A stretch of DNA of 21,985 nt from Gnetum montanum. Its lineage: Eukaryota > Streptophyta > Gnetopsida > Gnetales > Gnetaceae. The stretch is from positions 174,127 to 196,111 of the forward strand of contig MNCI01000851.1 in the NCBI GenBank assembly GCA_015680685.1. The letters are read 5' to 3'. Shown piece after piece: positions 1 to 8,565 of the stretch (positions are counted from its first letter, which is position 1; the number at the start of each line of letters is the position of its first letter). The notes under the pieces are model-generated. The model worked only from the letters and a program-made list of their open reading frames with translations. It did not search any database and was not told the origin of the DNA. The translations under genes were made by a program, and so were the position numbers.

Positions 1-140
1 GTCGCCAACTTCCACCCCTCAACTTAAGATCATCAATTGGGAGAAGTTGGGCACTTCTACGAAATTCAAAAAAACACTCACTATTTCGAATCTCTCCCTT
101 ACAACTTAGTCATGGGGGAGATGTCCACCTATGCTAATCA
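1..140 (+). pseudogene. Fused PR-RT linker / integrase-end remnant of E1
   Basis: The first 60 bases match the PR-RT linker of E3 near 11580-11640 (the 'RQLPS...INWGKLE' region). From about 75 on the sequence matches the extreme end of the E3 integrase reading frame near 14510-14560 ('SLFQIS...GGDGH'). Everything between, roughly 2.9 kb in E3, is missing. The same fusion occurs in E2 at about 5030-5045 on the minus strand. Any peptide here would be a short tail with no catalytic domain. Small indels put the two halves in uncertain frame relation, so I call it a pseudogene remnant. Confidence 0.75.
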
Positions 141-239
141 TTTGGGGCCCTCAGTTTTTTTTACATGTTTTTGTTTTACAAATTTCTTTAACTTTTCTTG
201 TCTTTTTTCTACAACATCGTTGTACTTTTCTATTTTTTC

Positions 240-256
240 TGTGTGTGTGTGTGTGT
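240..256 (+). repeat. (TG)n microsatellite
   Basis: Uninterrupted TG dinucleotides. The matching place in E2 carries an interrupted CA run (4824-4843), so the repeat was present in the ancestor of these copies. Confidence 0.9.
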
Positions 257-1617
257 CATCCACCATGTAAGTTCGTCACCCAATAAGTGTTCAGACTGAT
301 GGTATGAACTGTTTTCATATTGATTGCTAATGTTTGGTTTTTACCTTTAAGTTACAATGTTGATACTAAGGTATGTCTCTTTTGATATGGTAGGCAATGA
401 GATCACTTCATCCATCCATCCACCAACTTCTATGGTTTCCCTTGGCTTGGAAATGTACAGTTCCCTTCCAATAAGAACTTGAACGAATCGGTGACAGGGT
501 ATTTCTCAAACTAAGGAAAGACTCAAGGATTGCAAAGGGTGTGACTTCAAAGGAACTTGATGCTTTTGTGTTGGTCATTCACTTGGGTGCTTGGATGTTT
601 TCTTCTTGAGTTTTCTTACCGTTCCGATGTTACCCAATTATCGGAAGCTGAGACAATAAAAATAAGAAGTCTTTGCATGGTGTGGTCCCCACGCATAAAA
701 ACACAAAACACAAAAAAAAGTGAAAAAGTGAGGATTCAAAGCACACCCCTTAGATGGACTAACTTTGGGCTACAAGCACTGGTTATGGAACCAAAGTGTT
801 CCCTCTAACTAAGGCCCTTCTCGCTTCCCATTGCCTCCTTTTTTTTGTCGGAGTGGTGGTGGCTCTTTAAAGATGCATCCTCGTTATCCAAGTGGATGGT
901 TTAACTGAATGCATTGATGCGAAGTCACTGGAAGTGGTTGGTTTGAGCCTGGAGTTGGAATGAGATTTGCCAAGTCATATTAACCATAAAACACATAAGG
1001 GGTTGTACACCACCTTGTCCTTGGGATTCCATTCCATCCTCTTCTTTTCATCCTTCTCTCCATTGTTCACCTCATTGCCGATTGTATCATTAGTGTATAT
1101 ATTTTGGTTGAGGCATTGTTTTCTTTTCGGTAAATTCTTACGGTTAAGAGTTTAACTCTTGTTTCAAAAAACATTCCCAAAGCCTATGGACTCTTTGAAT
1201 GTGGCTTTGTCAGGGCATTAACGGCATGAGCCTGCTTTGGGGAGGATCCACTGACATACCTATTTGGAGCATTAGTTAACTTCTTTTCCTTAACATTTTG
1301 CAATTAATTTTATTTTTGTTCATTTCCATCTTGACATCCCTTTCATCGATGCCATAGTTGTTCCTTTTTACCTATCTTTCTTACTCCTTTTCTTTCTCCA
1401 TTCTAACGCTACTGGAGGTTCGCGATTAGTCATGGGGGTATGGGGCCTAATTTTTTGATTTTTCTCCTAAGCCTCGAATTTTTTCGTTTCTCTTCCTAAC
1501 CCCTACGCCTTCAGTAGTCATCAGTAGCATATTCCCAGGTCATATCAGCCATACCACAACCTAGCCAATGAACCTACACCGAAGCAAGGTATTATTTACT
1601 TAATGATTCAATTACCC

Positions 1618-1651
1618 TTGCTAATATACGATTTTTTTGTGTGTGCAGATG
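1618..1651 (+). promoter_or_regulatory. Splice-acceptor-like site in E1 3' region
   Basis: A branch-point-like TTGCTAAT (1618-1625) is followed by a T/TG-rich stretch and TGTGTGCAG directly before ATGG (ATG at 1649-1651). The same arrangement is found in E3 (16059-16092) and, on the minus strand, in E2 (3441-3475, where the AG is kept but CAG has become TAG) and E4 (19023-19055). No donor site could be assigned, so splicing is inferred. Confidence 0.45.
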
Positions 1652-1791
1652 GCACTCATACAACAACGGAATGGATCTGGAGCAACCACTTGGAATGGAG
1701 CGGTGCTGAAGTGGCTATGCAAGGAGCAAGATTGATGATGCACTTACGGATGGACAACAGAAGGCACAATCTAGGCATTGGCAGCAGCAAG

Positions 1792-1841
1792 ACTCTTCTC
1801 TCTTCTTCTCTTCTCTTCTCTTCTTTCTCCTCTTTTCTCTT
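1792..1841 (+). repeat. CT-rich low-complexity tract
   Basis: A run of TCTTC/TTCTC units about 50 bases long within the 3' region of E1. E3 (about 16242-16262) and E4 (18853-18872, reverse) have shorter CT tracts at the matching place; E2 lacks it. Confidence 0.85.
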
Positions 1842-2023
1842 AGCTGCCAAATGTGGCCTGATGTCATTGTAATAAGGTGTTCACCCTTGTTGTCATGAAC
1901 ACCAGTTTTGTCAAGTCTTGTAATAATGATCCGTTCACATGTCATCCCATTAGTTCCATTCCCCTCAATAGTTCCATACCTACCTGATATTATTGTAAGG
2001 AACTCGAGGACGAGTTTTCATTC

Positions 2024-2036
2024 AGTCATGGGGGTA
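2024..2036 (+). other. Polypurine-type motif (PPT) of E1
   Basis: AGTCATGGGGGTA lies immediately before the LTR start TGATGAG. By position this is the plus-strand primer site. The G-tract is short and interrupted by T, as in the other copies (16464-16476 in E3). Confidence 0.65.
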
Positions 2037-2044
2037 TGATGAGA

Positions 2045-2121
2045 CGCGATATCGCAGTCGACGCGATATCGCGGCCGACGCGATATCGCGTTGTTCCCTG
2101 TGATATCGCGTACACGATATC
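2045..2121 (+). promoter_or_regulatory. Array of GATATC palindromes in E1 U3
   Basis: GATATC occurs at 2048, 2065, 2082, 2102 and 2116; the first four sit in a CGCGATATCGCG-like context with 17-20 base spacing. The array ends about 20 bases before the TATA box. Matching, partly decayed arrays occur in E2, E3 and E4. The position suggests a U3 enhancer or protein-binding array; the binding factor is unknown. Confidence 0.6.
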
Positions 2122-2139
2122 ACGGTCCGTTGCCAAATC

Positions 2140-2147
2140 TATAAATA
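2140..2147 (+). promoter_or_regulatory. TATA box of E1 LTR
   Basis: TATAAATA, about 103 bases into the LTR and just downstream of the GATATC array. The same TCTATAAATAAGAG-like block is conserved in E2 (reverse, 3022-3029), E3 (16601-16608) and E4 (reverse, 18527-18534). Confidence 0.75.
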
Positions 2148-2266
2148 AGAGGCAGTACTCCCCTCATTTGTAATCATAGGCATAAAGTAGCGAAGCTCTG
2201 GCGGATTGATCACCCCAGAGATAGAATATTTTCCATGTGCCCGCAGTAGGAGTCCCCCAAGTGAAC

Positions 2267-2267
2267 N
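2267..2267. other. Ambiguous base / probable assembly gap
   Basis: The only N in the window. The two sides abut GTGAAC and GACGAATG, which lie about 158 bp apart in the otherwise matching E5 LTR. Confidence 0.7.
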
Positions 2268-2273
2268 GACGAA

Positions 2274-2413
2274 TGTGTACAGCTAGCCAAGGAATCGGCT
2301 ACTCATCGTGATTAGATTCTCTCACCCTTACCTCCTAGAATGTGGGACAAGTACGACTTGATTACAAGCATCTACAGATGTGTACGACTAGTCAAGGAAT
2401 TGGCTACTTGTCA
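2274..2413 (+). repeat. Tandem duplication (period about 105 bp) inside E1 LTR
   Basis: TGTGTAC...CTAG.CAAGGAAT.GGCTACT occurs at 2274 and again at 2379. The E5 LTR has the same duplication (units starting at 21635 and 21739, reverse). E3 and E4 LTRs do not, which makes it a subfamily marker. Confidence 0.75.
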
Positions 2414-2823
2414 CACTTAGGTTAGTTAAGTGCCTTAGTACGATCGCTTCGAGCACGTGCGTTACATGTGGTAATCCCAGTAACGATTAGCGTTTGGTAG
2501 CCACAGTTGCACAGTTCAGGGTGTGTACAGTAAGTGGGAATGGATGCTGACGCTAGGACTTAGTGCTGTAGTTAGAATTAGTTTTAGTCTCTCAACCCTT
2601 CAACCCTCAGCATAGGAGATAAATCGAAAAATATCAAAAAAATCATATACCTTGGACTTACTTAACCATACACCGTGACAACAATAAGTCTGGGAAGACA
2701 ACGATTAATTAACCCCAAGTTTTCCTTGCAGCGTTTAGGCATTTAGTCTGCGGAGTTTGATCGGATCGCGCGTGCTACGCTCATTTCGTATGGTTGAGTG
2801 TAGGGATACCTCGCCACTCATTA

Positions 2824-3129
2824 GCAAGGTTTATCCAAAAGTTTGTCTTTATTGCCATACACAATTGTGTGCTCAGGTACAGAATTGCTCGAATAAAGAT
2901 CCATTCACTTTGGGACTCCTACTACGGGCACATGGAAATTATTCTAACTATGGAATGGGAAAATGGTAAGAGTTTGGCTAAGGTCTAGATCTAGATGGAG
3001 AAACAAGGGAGAGCCACCTCTTATTTATAGAACTGGTGGAAGGTTGTGATATCGCATACGTGATATCACAGGGAAGGATGTGATATTGCGTACGCAATAT
3101 CATGGCCCATGCAATATCACGTCCCATCA
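2824..3129 (-). mobile_element. 3' LTR remnant of E2 (U3/R part only)
   Basis: On the minus strand it begins TGATGGGACG (3129 leftwards), with GATATC-type palindromes and a TATA box. It runs to GATAAACCTTGC, about the R/U5 part of the LTR, where it stops at the E1 LTR end. The remaining 3' half, which should end CTCATCA, is absent. Confidence 0.85.
3022..3029 (-). promoter_or_regulatory. TATA box of E2 3' LTR
   Basis: TATAAATA read on the minus strand, placed as in the other LTRs. Upstream, GATATC or its decayed forms lie at 3048, 3062, 3082, about 3096 and about 3113. Confidence 0.65.
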
Positions 3130-4988
3130 TACCCCCATGACTGAATAAAAACTCGTCCTCAAGTTCCTTACAAAATATTAGGAAGGTATGGGATTATTGT
3201 CTTGAATGGGATGACATGTGAACGGATCATCATTATAGAACATGAAAAAACTAGTGTTCATGACAACAAGAGTGAACACTATGTACATTTGACATCTAGC
3301 TTTGTTGCTACCATTGCCAAGATTGTGCCTTTTGTTGTCTATCCATAAGTGCGCCATCAATTTCGTTCCTTGCATGACTACTTCAGCACCAATCCATTCC
3401 AAGTGTTTCCTCTAGATCCAATCTGTTGTTGCATGATTGCCATCTACACACACAACACAGTCTTATATTAGCAAGGGTAAATGAATCATAATGCAATTGA
3501 TACCTTGCTTCGGTGTAAGGTCCATTGGCTGAGTTGTGGTATAGTTGATATGGGTCTGGAGATATAATATTAGTGCCTACCCGAGGTGTAGGGGTTAGAG
3601 AAAATTGAAAAAATTGGGCCAGGACCCCCATGACTGAGAGCGAACCTCCAGTAGCGAGAGAATGGAGAAAAAGAAAAAGAAAAAGGAACAAGGAAGATGG
3701 AGAAAAAGAAACAACTGTAACGGTGATGAAATGGATGTCAGAGATGGCAATGAACAAAATAAAAATTGATTGTGAAAATGTTTAAGGGAAAGAAATTAAC
3801 TGATGCATCAAATAGGAATGCCAGTGGGTCCTCCCCAAATGAGGCTCATGCCCTTAATGCTCTGACAAACCCACATTCAAAGAGTCCATAGGATCTAGAA
3901 ATGTCATTTGAAAACAAGAGTTAAATTCTTAACCACAAGAGTTTACCAACAAGAAAATAATTTGTCAACCAAAATATTCACTACTGATACAACCGGCAAT
4001 GAGGTGAATAATGGAGGAAGAACGATGGAATGAAGAGAATGGAATGGAGTCTCAAGAACAAGGTGATGTACAACCCCTTGTGTATTTAATGATTAATGTG
4101 ACTTGGTAGATTTCATTCCAAATCTAGCCTCAAACAAACCACATCCAATGACTTCGCATTAATACGTTCGGCTAATCCATCCTCCCGAAGTAATAAGAAT
4201 GCGTTCCTCAAAGAGCCACCACCATTCAGATGAAATGAAAGATGAGAGGGTAGGAAGCGAGAAGGGCCTTAGTTAGAGGGAACATGTTTATTTTAGTTCC
4301 ATAACCAATGCTTGTAGCCTAAATGATTATTTCGTCTAGGTAGTGTGCTTTGAATTCTCACCTTTTTTTTTGTGAGAACCACACCATGCAAAGACTTATT
4401 ATTTTTATTTTTATTCACTCAACTCCCCAATAATTGGGTAATGTCAAAATGGCAAGAAAACTACAGAAGAAAACATCAAAGCACCCAAGAGAATGGCGAA
4501 CAAAAATGCATCAAGTTCCCTTGAAGTCACACCCTTTTCAATCCTTGAGTCCTTCCTTAGTTTGAGAAATACCCAGTCACCGATTTGTTAATAGTTCTTA
4601 TTAATTTGAAGAAGGGACTATGCAATTCCAAGCTAAGAGAGACCATAGAGATTTATGGATGCATGGATGATGTGGACACATTGCCTGTTATATCAAAAGA
4701 ACCATACCTTAGTATCAACATCAAAACTTAAATGTAAAAACCAAACATTAGCAACCAATAAAAAATAGTTCATACCATCATTAGGAGCACTTATTGGGCA
4801 ACAAACTTAACAAAATGGATAAGACACACACATACACACACAAATAAAAGAAAAATTATAAATGATGTTGTAAAAAAAATAAGAAAAGTTAAATAAATTT
4901 GTAAAAAAAAATGTGCAAAACAAAAATGTGTAAAACAAAAACTTAAAAAGAAACTGAGGCATCAAATGATCAGCATAGGTGGCCATCT
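3130..4988 (-). other. E2 PPT and non-coding 3' region
   Basis: Reverse copy of the family's 1.9 kb 3' region. The PPT (AGTCATGGGGGTA on the minus strand) occupies 3130-3142. A second G-tract motif is at 3625-3632 and a third at 4989-4996. The splice-acceptor-like site (3441-3475) has TAG where the others have CAG. A 74-residue frame at 3402-3178 overlaps the conserved short 3' frame of E1 and E4. No env or other known domain is seen. Confidence 0.75.
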
Positions 4989-5680
4989 CCCCCATGACTA
5001 AATTGAAAGGGAGAGATCTGAAATAATGAGCATTTGTTTGAATTTTTTATAAGTGTCCAACTTCTCCCAATTGATGTTTTCAGGTTAAGAGTTGGAAGTT
5101 GGCGACGCTCATACTCCAGTGTATCTATGCTTTCGTTGTGGTCGCTCGTTGTTCCATGCATGTTGGTGAGTTGCTCTCCTTATCAGTTATCAACCACTAG
5201 GTGTTTTCTTATTGTATGGTTGCTACATACAAGCACCTTTGTATCTAAGTTTCCTGGGCACATCATTTGCATACAGGAAATGCTGAGCACTCCTGTACAT
5301 CATCCCCCTCTTTATCACTGTATGTGATGCATGGAACTTTCTTTTTCTTGATCTTTCCATAAGAATTTTTCTTGGATATTTCCAGGGAAGGATCACGGAT
5401 TCCTAGGCATAAATTTATGGTACTTAGCCATGCCCTCCCCATTATAATTGGGAAATCCCCTTTGTTATTGTTAACTTCTATCACTAGGAAATCAGCTTGG
5501 TATGACCAACCACACACAATGGTAACAATGTCCTCCACAAGTCCCAAGGGAATAATGATGGACTGGTCAACTAGCTCTAATTGAATATTGTCCTTCTTTA
5601 GTGGAGGCAGGTTCCAGGATCTCTAATTTCTCATGATATTAAGTTGACTCTAGAACCTAAGTCAAGAAGAGCCTTATGTG
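4970..5680 (-). pseudogene. E2 protease remnant fused to integrase tail
   Basis: The aspartic protease domain reads from about 5672 down. The active-site triad is Asp-Leu-Gly (Asp codon 5663-5661) where the family expects Asp-Ser/Thr-Gly, so it is probably inactive. A stop and a frameshift follow at about 5625. The conserved flap-like and 'GDFPIIMGRAWLST' segment then reads from 5547 to 5263 in another frame. After the linker ('DTLEYERRQLP') the sequence jumps at about 5030-5045 into the last codons of integrase ('SLFQIS...GGDGH'). RT, RNase H and the IN core are deleted. E1 shows the same fusion. In a functional relative this would be the C-terminal end of a Gag-PR polyprotein. Confidence 0.8.
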
Positions 5681-8291
5681 GTTCATTCCCAGCAACTTGG
5701 AGGTAGATTAAGGGACTCCCGGGGTTAGAGAGTTTCCTGGGAAGGTGGCCCACCTTTCTCTAGTCAATGACGGTATGTGTGAACATAACCATGTGCATTG
5801 AGCTTTGTTGTTAGTTTGAAGGGAACTTTGAAGTCTTACTTGATGGAGGAGTGGTCATAGACTCAACCTCTTGTGGTTGTGAGGGCTTGTTTGCACTGTT
5901 GGTTCTAAAGAAAGGTCTTCTCTTTGTACGGTTGTTAGAACTCGCAGTGGGTTAAAGGTTTACAGCTCTTGTAGCATTACGTTGTTGCAGTTGAGTGGGG
6001 AGTTCCCCTTGCATTGTTGGAGTGGGTGGTAGTGGAACTATCAGCATAAGAGATGCGGATGGATTTGGAGGATGGTATGCATGTGGAGTGTCTCTTCCAG
6101 GAGAGGGAGTCTTAAAATACTCTCAAACTTGGTAGTGTCGTTGTGGGGTCATGTGACTGATAGAGTCACATGGAGAAACCAGCTATTGCACGTAATAGCC
6201 ATATGGGTCTAGTTGCTGGTAAGGGTATTGTTGTCTAGGAGGTGGCATCCCCCATGACTATGGGTATTGCCACTGCTAGTGTTGCTTGATAGGTTGTGAC
6301 GGAGTTCCACTTGGATAATATGTTAAGGGTTGATGGAACTGCCTTGGGTTACCTTGGGGATAAGGCAACCTCTAGGGTGCTTGCCATTTGTTAAGTCTTG
6401 GGTTGAGTGCATACACCCTAGACTCTTGCAGATGTGAGATTATTAGGCAACATCCCTTAGGATGGTCATATTCGCGTATTTCACATCCACCATCATCGTC
6501 CGTATTGGAATCCACAACCTCATCGGTGATAGTCATTTTCCCCTTACCCTTGTTACGTGCATGGTCTGAATCTCTCCTCTTTTTGTTATCATGGTAACTA
6601 CTTCACTCCTTAGACTCCTCTATGATTTTTAAAATAGTTTTAAATATACTATCTAAGGAGTTCCACATTTGATCTACCTTAGCCAACACTTCAATTGTTA
6701 ACTTTTGAAGTGGCAAGGTTTTTCTATTCACCAACTCCTCAAGTGGTGACTCATCCTCCTCCTCGCAGAATCTCACTCCCCTCTTTCGGAGGGAAGGATC
6801 GTGGTTATACTGTTTCACGTTTTCTTTTTTCCATACCTCTCCTTCTTCCTTAGCTACTTGCTCCAATAATCTATGAACTTCATGGGACCTAAGTTTAGAT
6901 AATCTCCCTTGGGCATATGTTCCAAGGGTTCGGTGGAGTTGATCCCGTTGTGCGTAACCGTGGCCCAGGCAATGATCTAATAGTGCATAATATCAACCCA
7001 TGGTAGCATCCAAGGGTTCATGATTACCATGCTTCCATCCTTGGATCTGCTTACACAAGTTGGACACTCTGGAGTACATTTGATATTTATCATTGAATAG
7101 TTCTAGCATTGTACTCCATCATCTAATAGATTCTGGTTCTAAGGACCAGTACCAACTTTTTGCTTCTTTTATAAGTGTCCTTGGGAATAAATTTAACTTT
7201 TACCACTCATTTTTGATATTTTTCAATGCACAGGCATCATGAAATGCTTGTAAGTGATTTTTCGGATCAGCGTTGTATCCCCCCTCAAATCGGGGGATAT
7301 TATTCATGTCTAGTCTCTTAATCCGGCTATCTTTCTAGTGCCTTGTAGGTATCCTCACAACCTCCGTAATATCTAACATACTTCTGGTGGCAAGTAGGGG
7401 TTCATCATGGTCATTTCTCTCATGGCGTCTATGATGTCTACACTATTCCCTACTTTCCCTTCTACCATACCTTGATTCTCTTGAATGCCCTCGTCCTCGC
7501 TCTCGACTCTCTCATCGAGGGTTCTCATTATGCCTACCCTTGTCCTCATGGTAGTGCTCTTTGTGACTGCATCCTGATGTGGAAGGAGAGGGTGAATGAT
7601 GTGATGAAGGTGAAGAAGAAGGGGAACCATCACCATGACAATGTTTCTTACCTACTCTTCAGTGGCTACGGCCCCGATCGTGATGACGATCAAACTTCCC
7701 GCCTTTGTCATGCTTTTGTATTCCCTCATTGAACACTTGGTGTTCATGGGGATCAAAACCAGTGTTTTGAATCATAGAGTGTAGGTTCTAATACCCCACC
7801 TCCTCACCATCGTTAGAAGGGGGAACATCATTTTTTGGAAAACCTATTGAAATAGGTTCACCACCCTTGATTTCGCTTATGACGGGTGAACCGTTATGGG
7901 GCCCCTTGCCCTTCAATGATGTATGGTAATTCTCCTGCCACGAGTCCCTTAAACGTTGCACCACGGTGGGATGGTAATCCCTTATGTCATAATGACTTGC
8001 AACATATTCAGTGTATAGCTACATCATGTCTATCTATGTAAGAGCACGAAGAAGCATGTTAGGGATTGCACGATCTGGGGGTAACACTATGTTACCTTGC
8101 AAGTCTCACCAACGCAATTGTTCATCCTAATGGAGGATAAAGGTAAAATTGAATACATACTCATCATGATGAGTGTATACTACCCGATACTATTGAGGAA
8201 TTGGTGGGTCTAGGTTACATGTGTTAGACTGTCGACTGTCTCTTGTGTGATCCCTACGTGGTGAAGTGCTTTTATGAGAAGAATAAGACAT
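5640..8291 (-). pseudogene. E2 gag pseudogene (Ty3/gypsy Gag)
   Basis: Reads in one frame on the minus strand from ATG at 8291-8289 ('MSYSSHKSTSPRR') to the protease, roughly 880 codons interrupted by scattered stops. It includes an N-terminal region of about 160 codons that E3 has lost, a Ser/His/Arg-rich segment (about 7690-7390) and the retrotransposon Gag core near 7320-6900 ('FEGGYNADP', 'LFNDKYQMYSRVSNL'). An acidic, charged segment follows ('VRFCEEEDESP', open 6866-6603), then a Cys/His cluster ('YDHPKGCC', about 6445) and a Pro/Gln/Tyr-rich tail. The role would be virus-like particle assembly. It is better kept than the E3 coding region: gag and the protease active site are still in the same frame. 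Confidence 0.8.
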
Positions 8292-8417
8292 TGTTATCTT
8301 GTCGGTGTGCTATTGATCGTTGTTTAAATTTTCTTCTGATTAACCCTAAGGATTCTTTTAAGGTTCCCAATGATGTGGATGATTTCCTATGTTCTACTTA
8401 GCGCACAAACAACTTAG

Positions 8418-8435
8418 TCCCTGGCAACGGTGCCA
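8418..8435 (-). other. Primer-binding site of E2 (tRNA-Asp type)
   Basis: On the minus strand TGGCACCGTTGCCAGGGA follows the LTR end after one A. It differs at two positions from the tRNA-Asp-complementary PBS known from Athila-like and other plant gypsy elements; both differences are CpG-to-CpA changes. It fixes the 5' end and the orientation of E2. Confidence 0.85.
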
Positions 8436-8436
8436 A

Positions 8437-8565
8437 TGATGAGTGGCGAGGTACCCCTACACTCAACCATACGAATACAAGCATTACATGCTTACTTTTC
8501 AATCGTTGTCCTCCCAAGCTTACTTGTATTTGTCAATCACTCGTATACACACTTATTCAACCTCA
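8437..8565 (-). mobile_element. 5' LTR fragment of E2
   Basis: Begins TGATGAGTGGCGAGG on the plus strand, which is the inverted LTR end ...CTCATCA, next to the PBS. Homology to other reverse LTRs (E5 at 21197, E4 at 17784) is clear to about 8535 and then fades. By about 8566 the sequence is LTR in the opposite direction, so most of this 5' LTR is missing. Confidence 0.75.

Larger units (their letters stand above)
141..2023 (+). other. E1 non-coding 3' region between coding part and 3' LTR
   Basis: About 1.9 kb without a sustained reading frame. Homologous blocks in the same order occur in E2 (3140-4990, reverse), E3 (14560-16465) and E4 (18657-20570, reverse), so this is an integral part of the family. 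It contains a (TG)n run at 240-256, a second 'AGTCATGGGGG' motif at about 1427-1437, a splice-acceptor-like site at 1646-1648 and a CT-rich tract at 1792-1841. I see no env-like signal peptide plus transmembrane arrangement that I would trust. Confidence 0.8.
1..2823 (+). mobile_element. E1: 3' part of a non-autonomous Ty3/gypsy LTR retrotransposon
   Basis: Partial element entering from the left edge. In order it holds a short fused coding remnant (1 to about 115), a long non-coding 3' region, a polypurine-type motif and a complete 3' LTR end. It is matched nearly base for base in order by the reverse complement of 3130-5100 (E2) and more loosely by 14540-17337 (E3). RT, RNase H and most of IN are absent: the PR-RT linker runs directly into the last codons of IN, as in E2. 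The gag portion, if present, lies outside the window. The boundary at 2823 is set by the LTR end, CTCATTA, where the family has CTCATCA. Confidence 0.85.
2037..2823 (+). mobile_element. 3' LTR of E1
   Basis: Starts TGATGAG and ends CTCATTA, a one-base change from the inverted end CTCATCA. It resembles the E5 LTR (21197-21985, reverse) most closely, including a shared tandem duplication of about 105 bp that E3 and E4 lack. U3 holds five GATATC palindromes and a TATA box. At the N (2267) about 158 bp present in E5 (21754-21911) are missing, so the real LTR may be about 945 bp. Confidence 0.9.
2824..8565 (-). mobile_element. E2: gag-retaining, pol-deleted LTR retrotransposon
   Basis: Reading on the minus strand from right to left: 5' LTR fragment (from about 8565 to 8437), PBS, gag pseudogene, protease remnant, fused integrase tail, non-coding 3' region, PPT and 3' LTR remnant. 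The internal part is about 5.3 kb, against about 7.7 kb in E3 even though E3 lacks its own leader. The missing part is RT, RNase H and nearly all of IN. It shares the deletion breakpoint with E1. Both LTRs are truncated at head-to-head contacts with E1 and E3, so no target-site duplication can be read. Confidence 0.85.

Noticed and set aside
557-808. 83-residue open frame in the E1 3' region
   Set aside because: The homologous stretches of E2 and E4 are interrupted at different places, and no domain is recognisable.
1603-1945. Plus- and minus-strand frames over the CT-rich tract (for example a Lys/Glu/Arg-rich 64-residue frame, 1850-1656)
   Set aside because: Low-complexity translation of a CT-rich run; not kept in E2, E3 or E4.
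4807-4995. Phe/Tyr-rich hydrophobic frames at the start of the 3' region (also 37-270 and 20641-20378)
   Set aside because: They look like membrane segments but come from T-rich DNA with different frames and lengths in each copy. Not convincing as an env protein.
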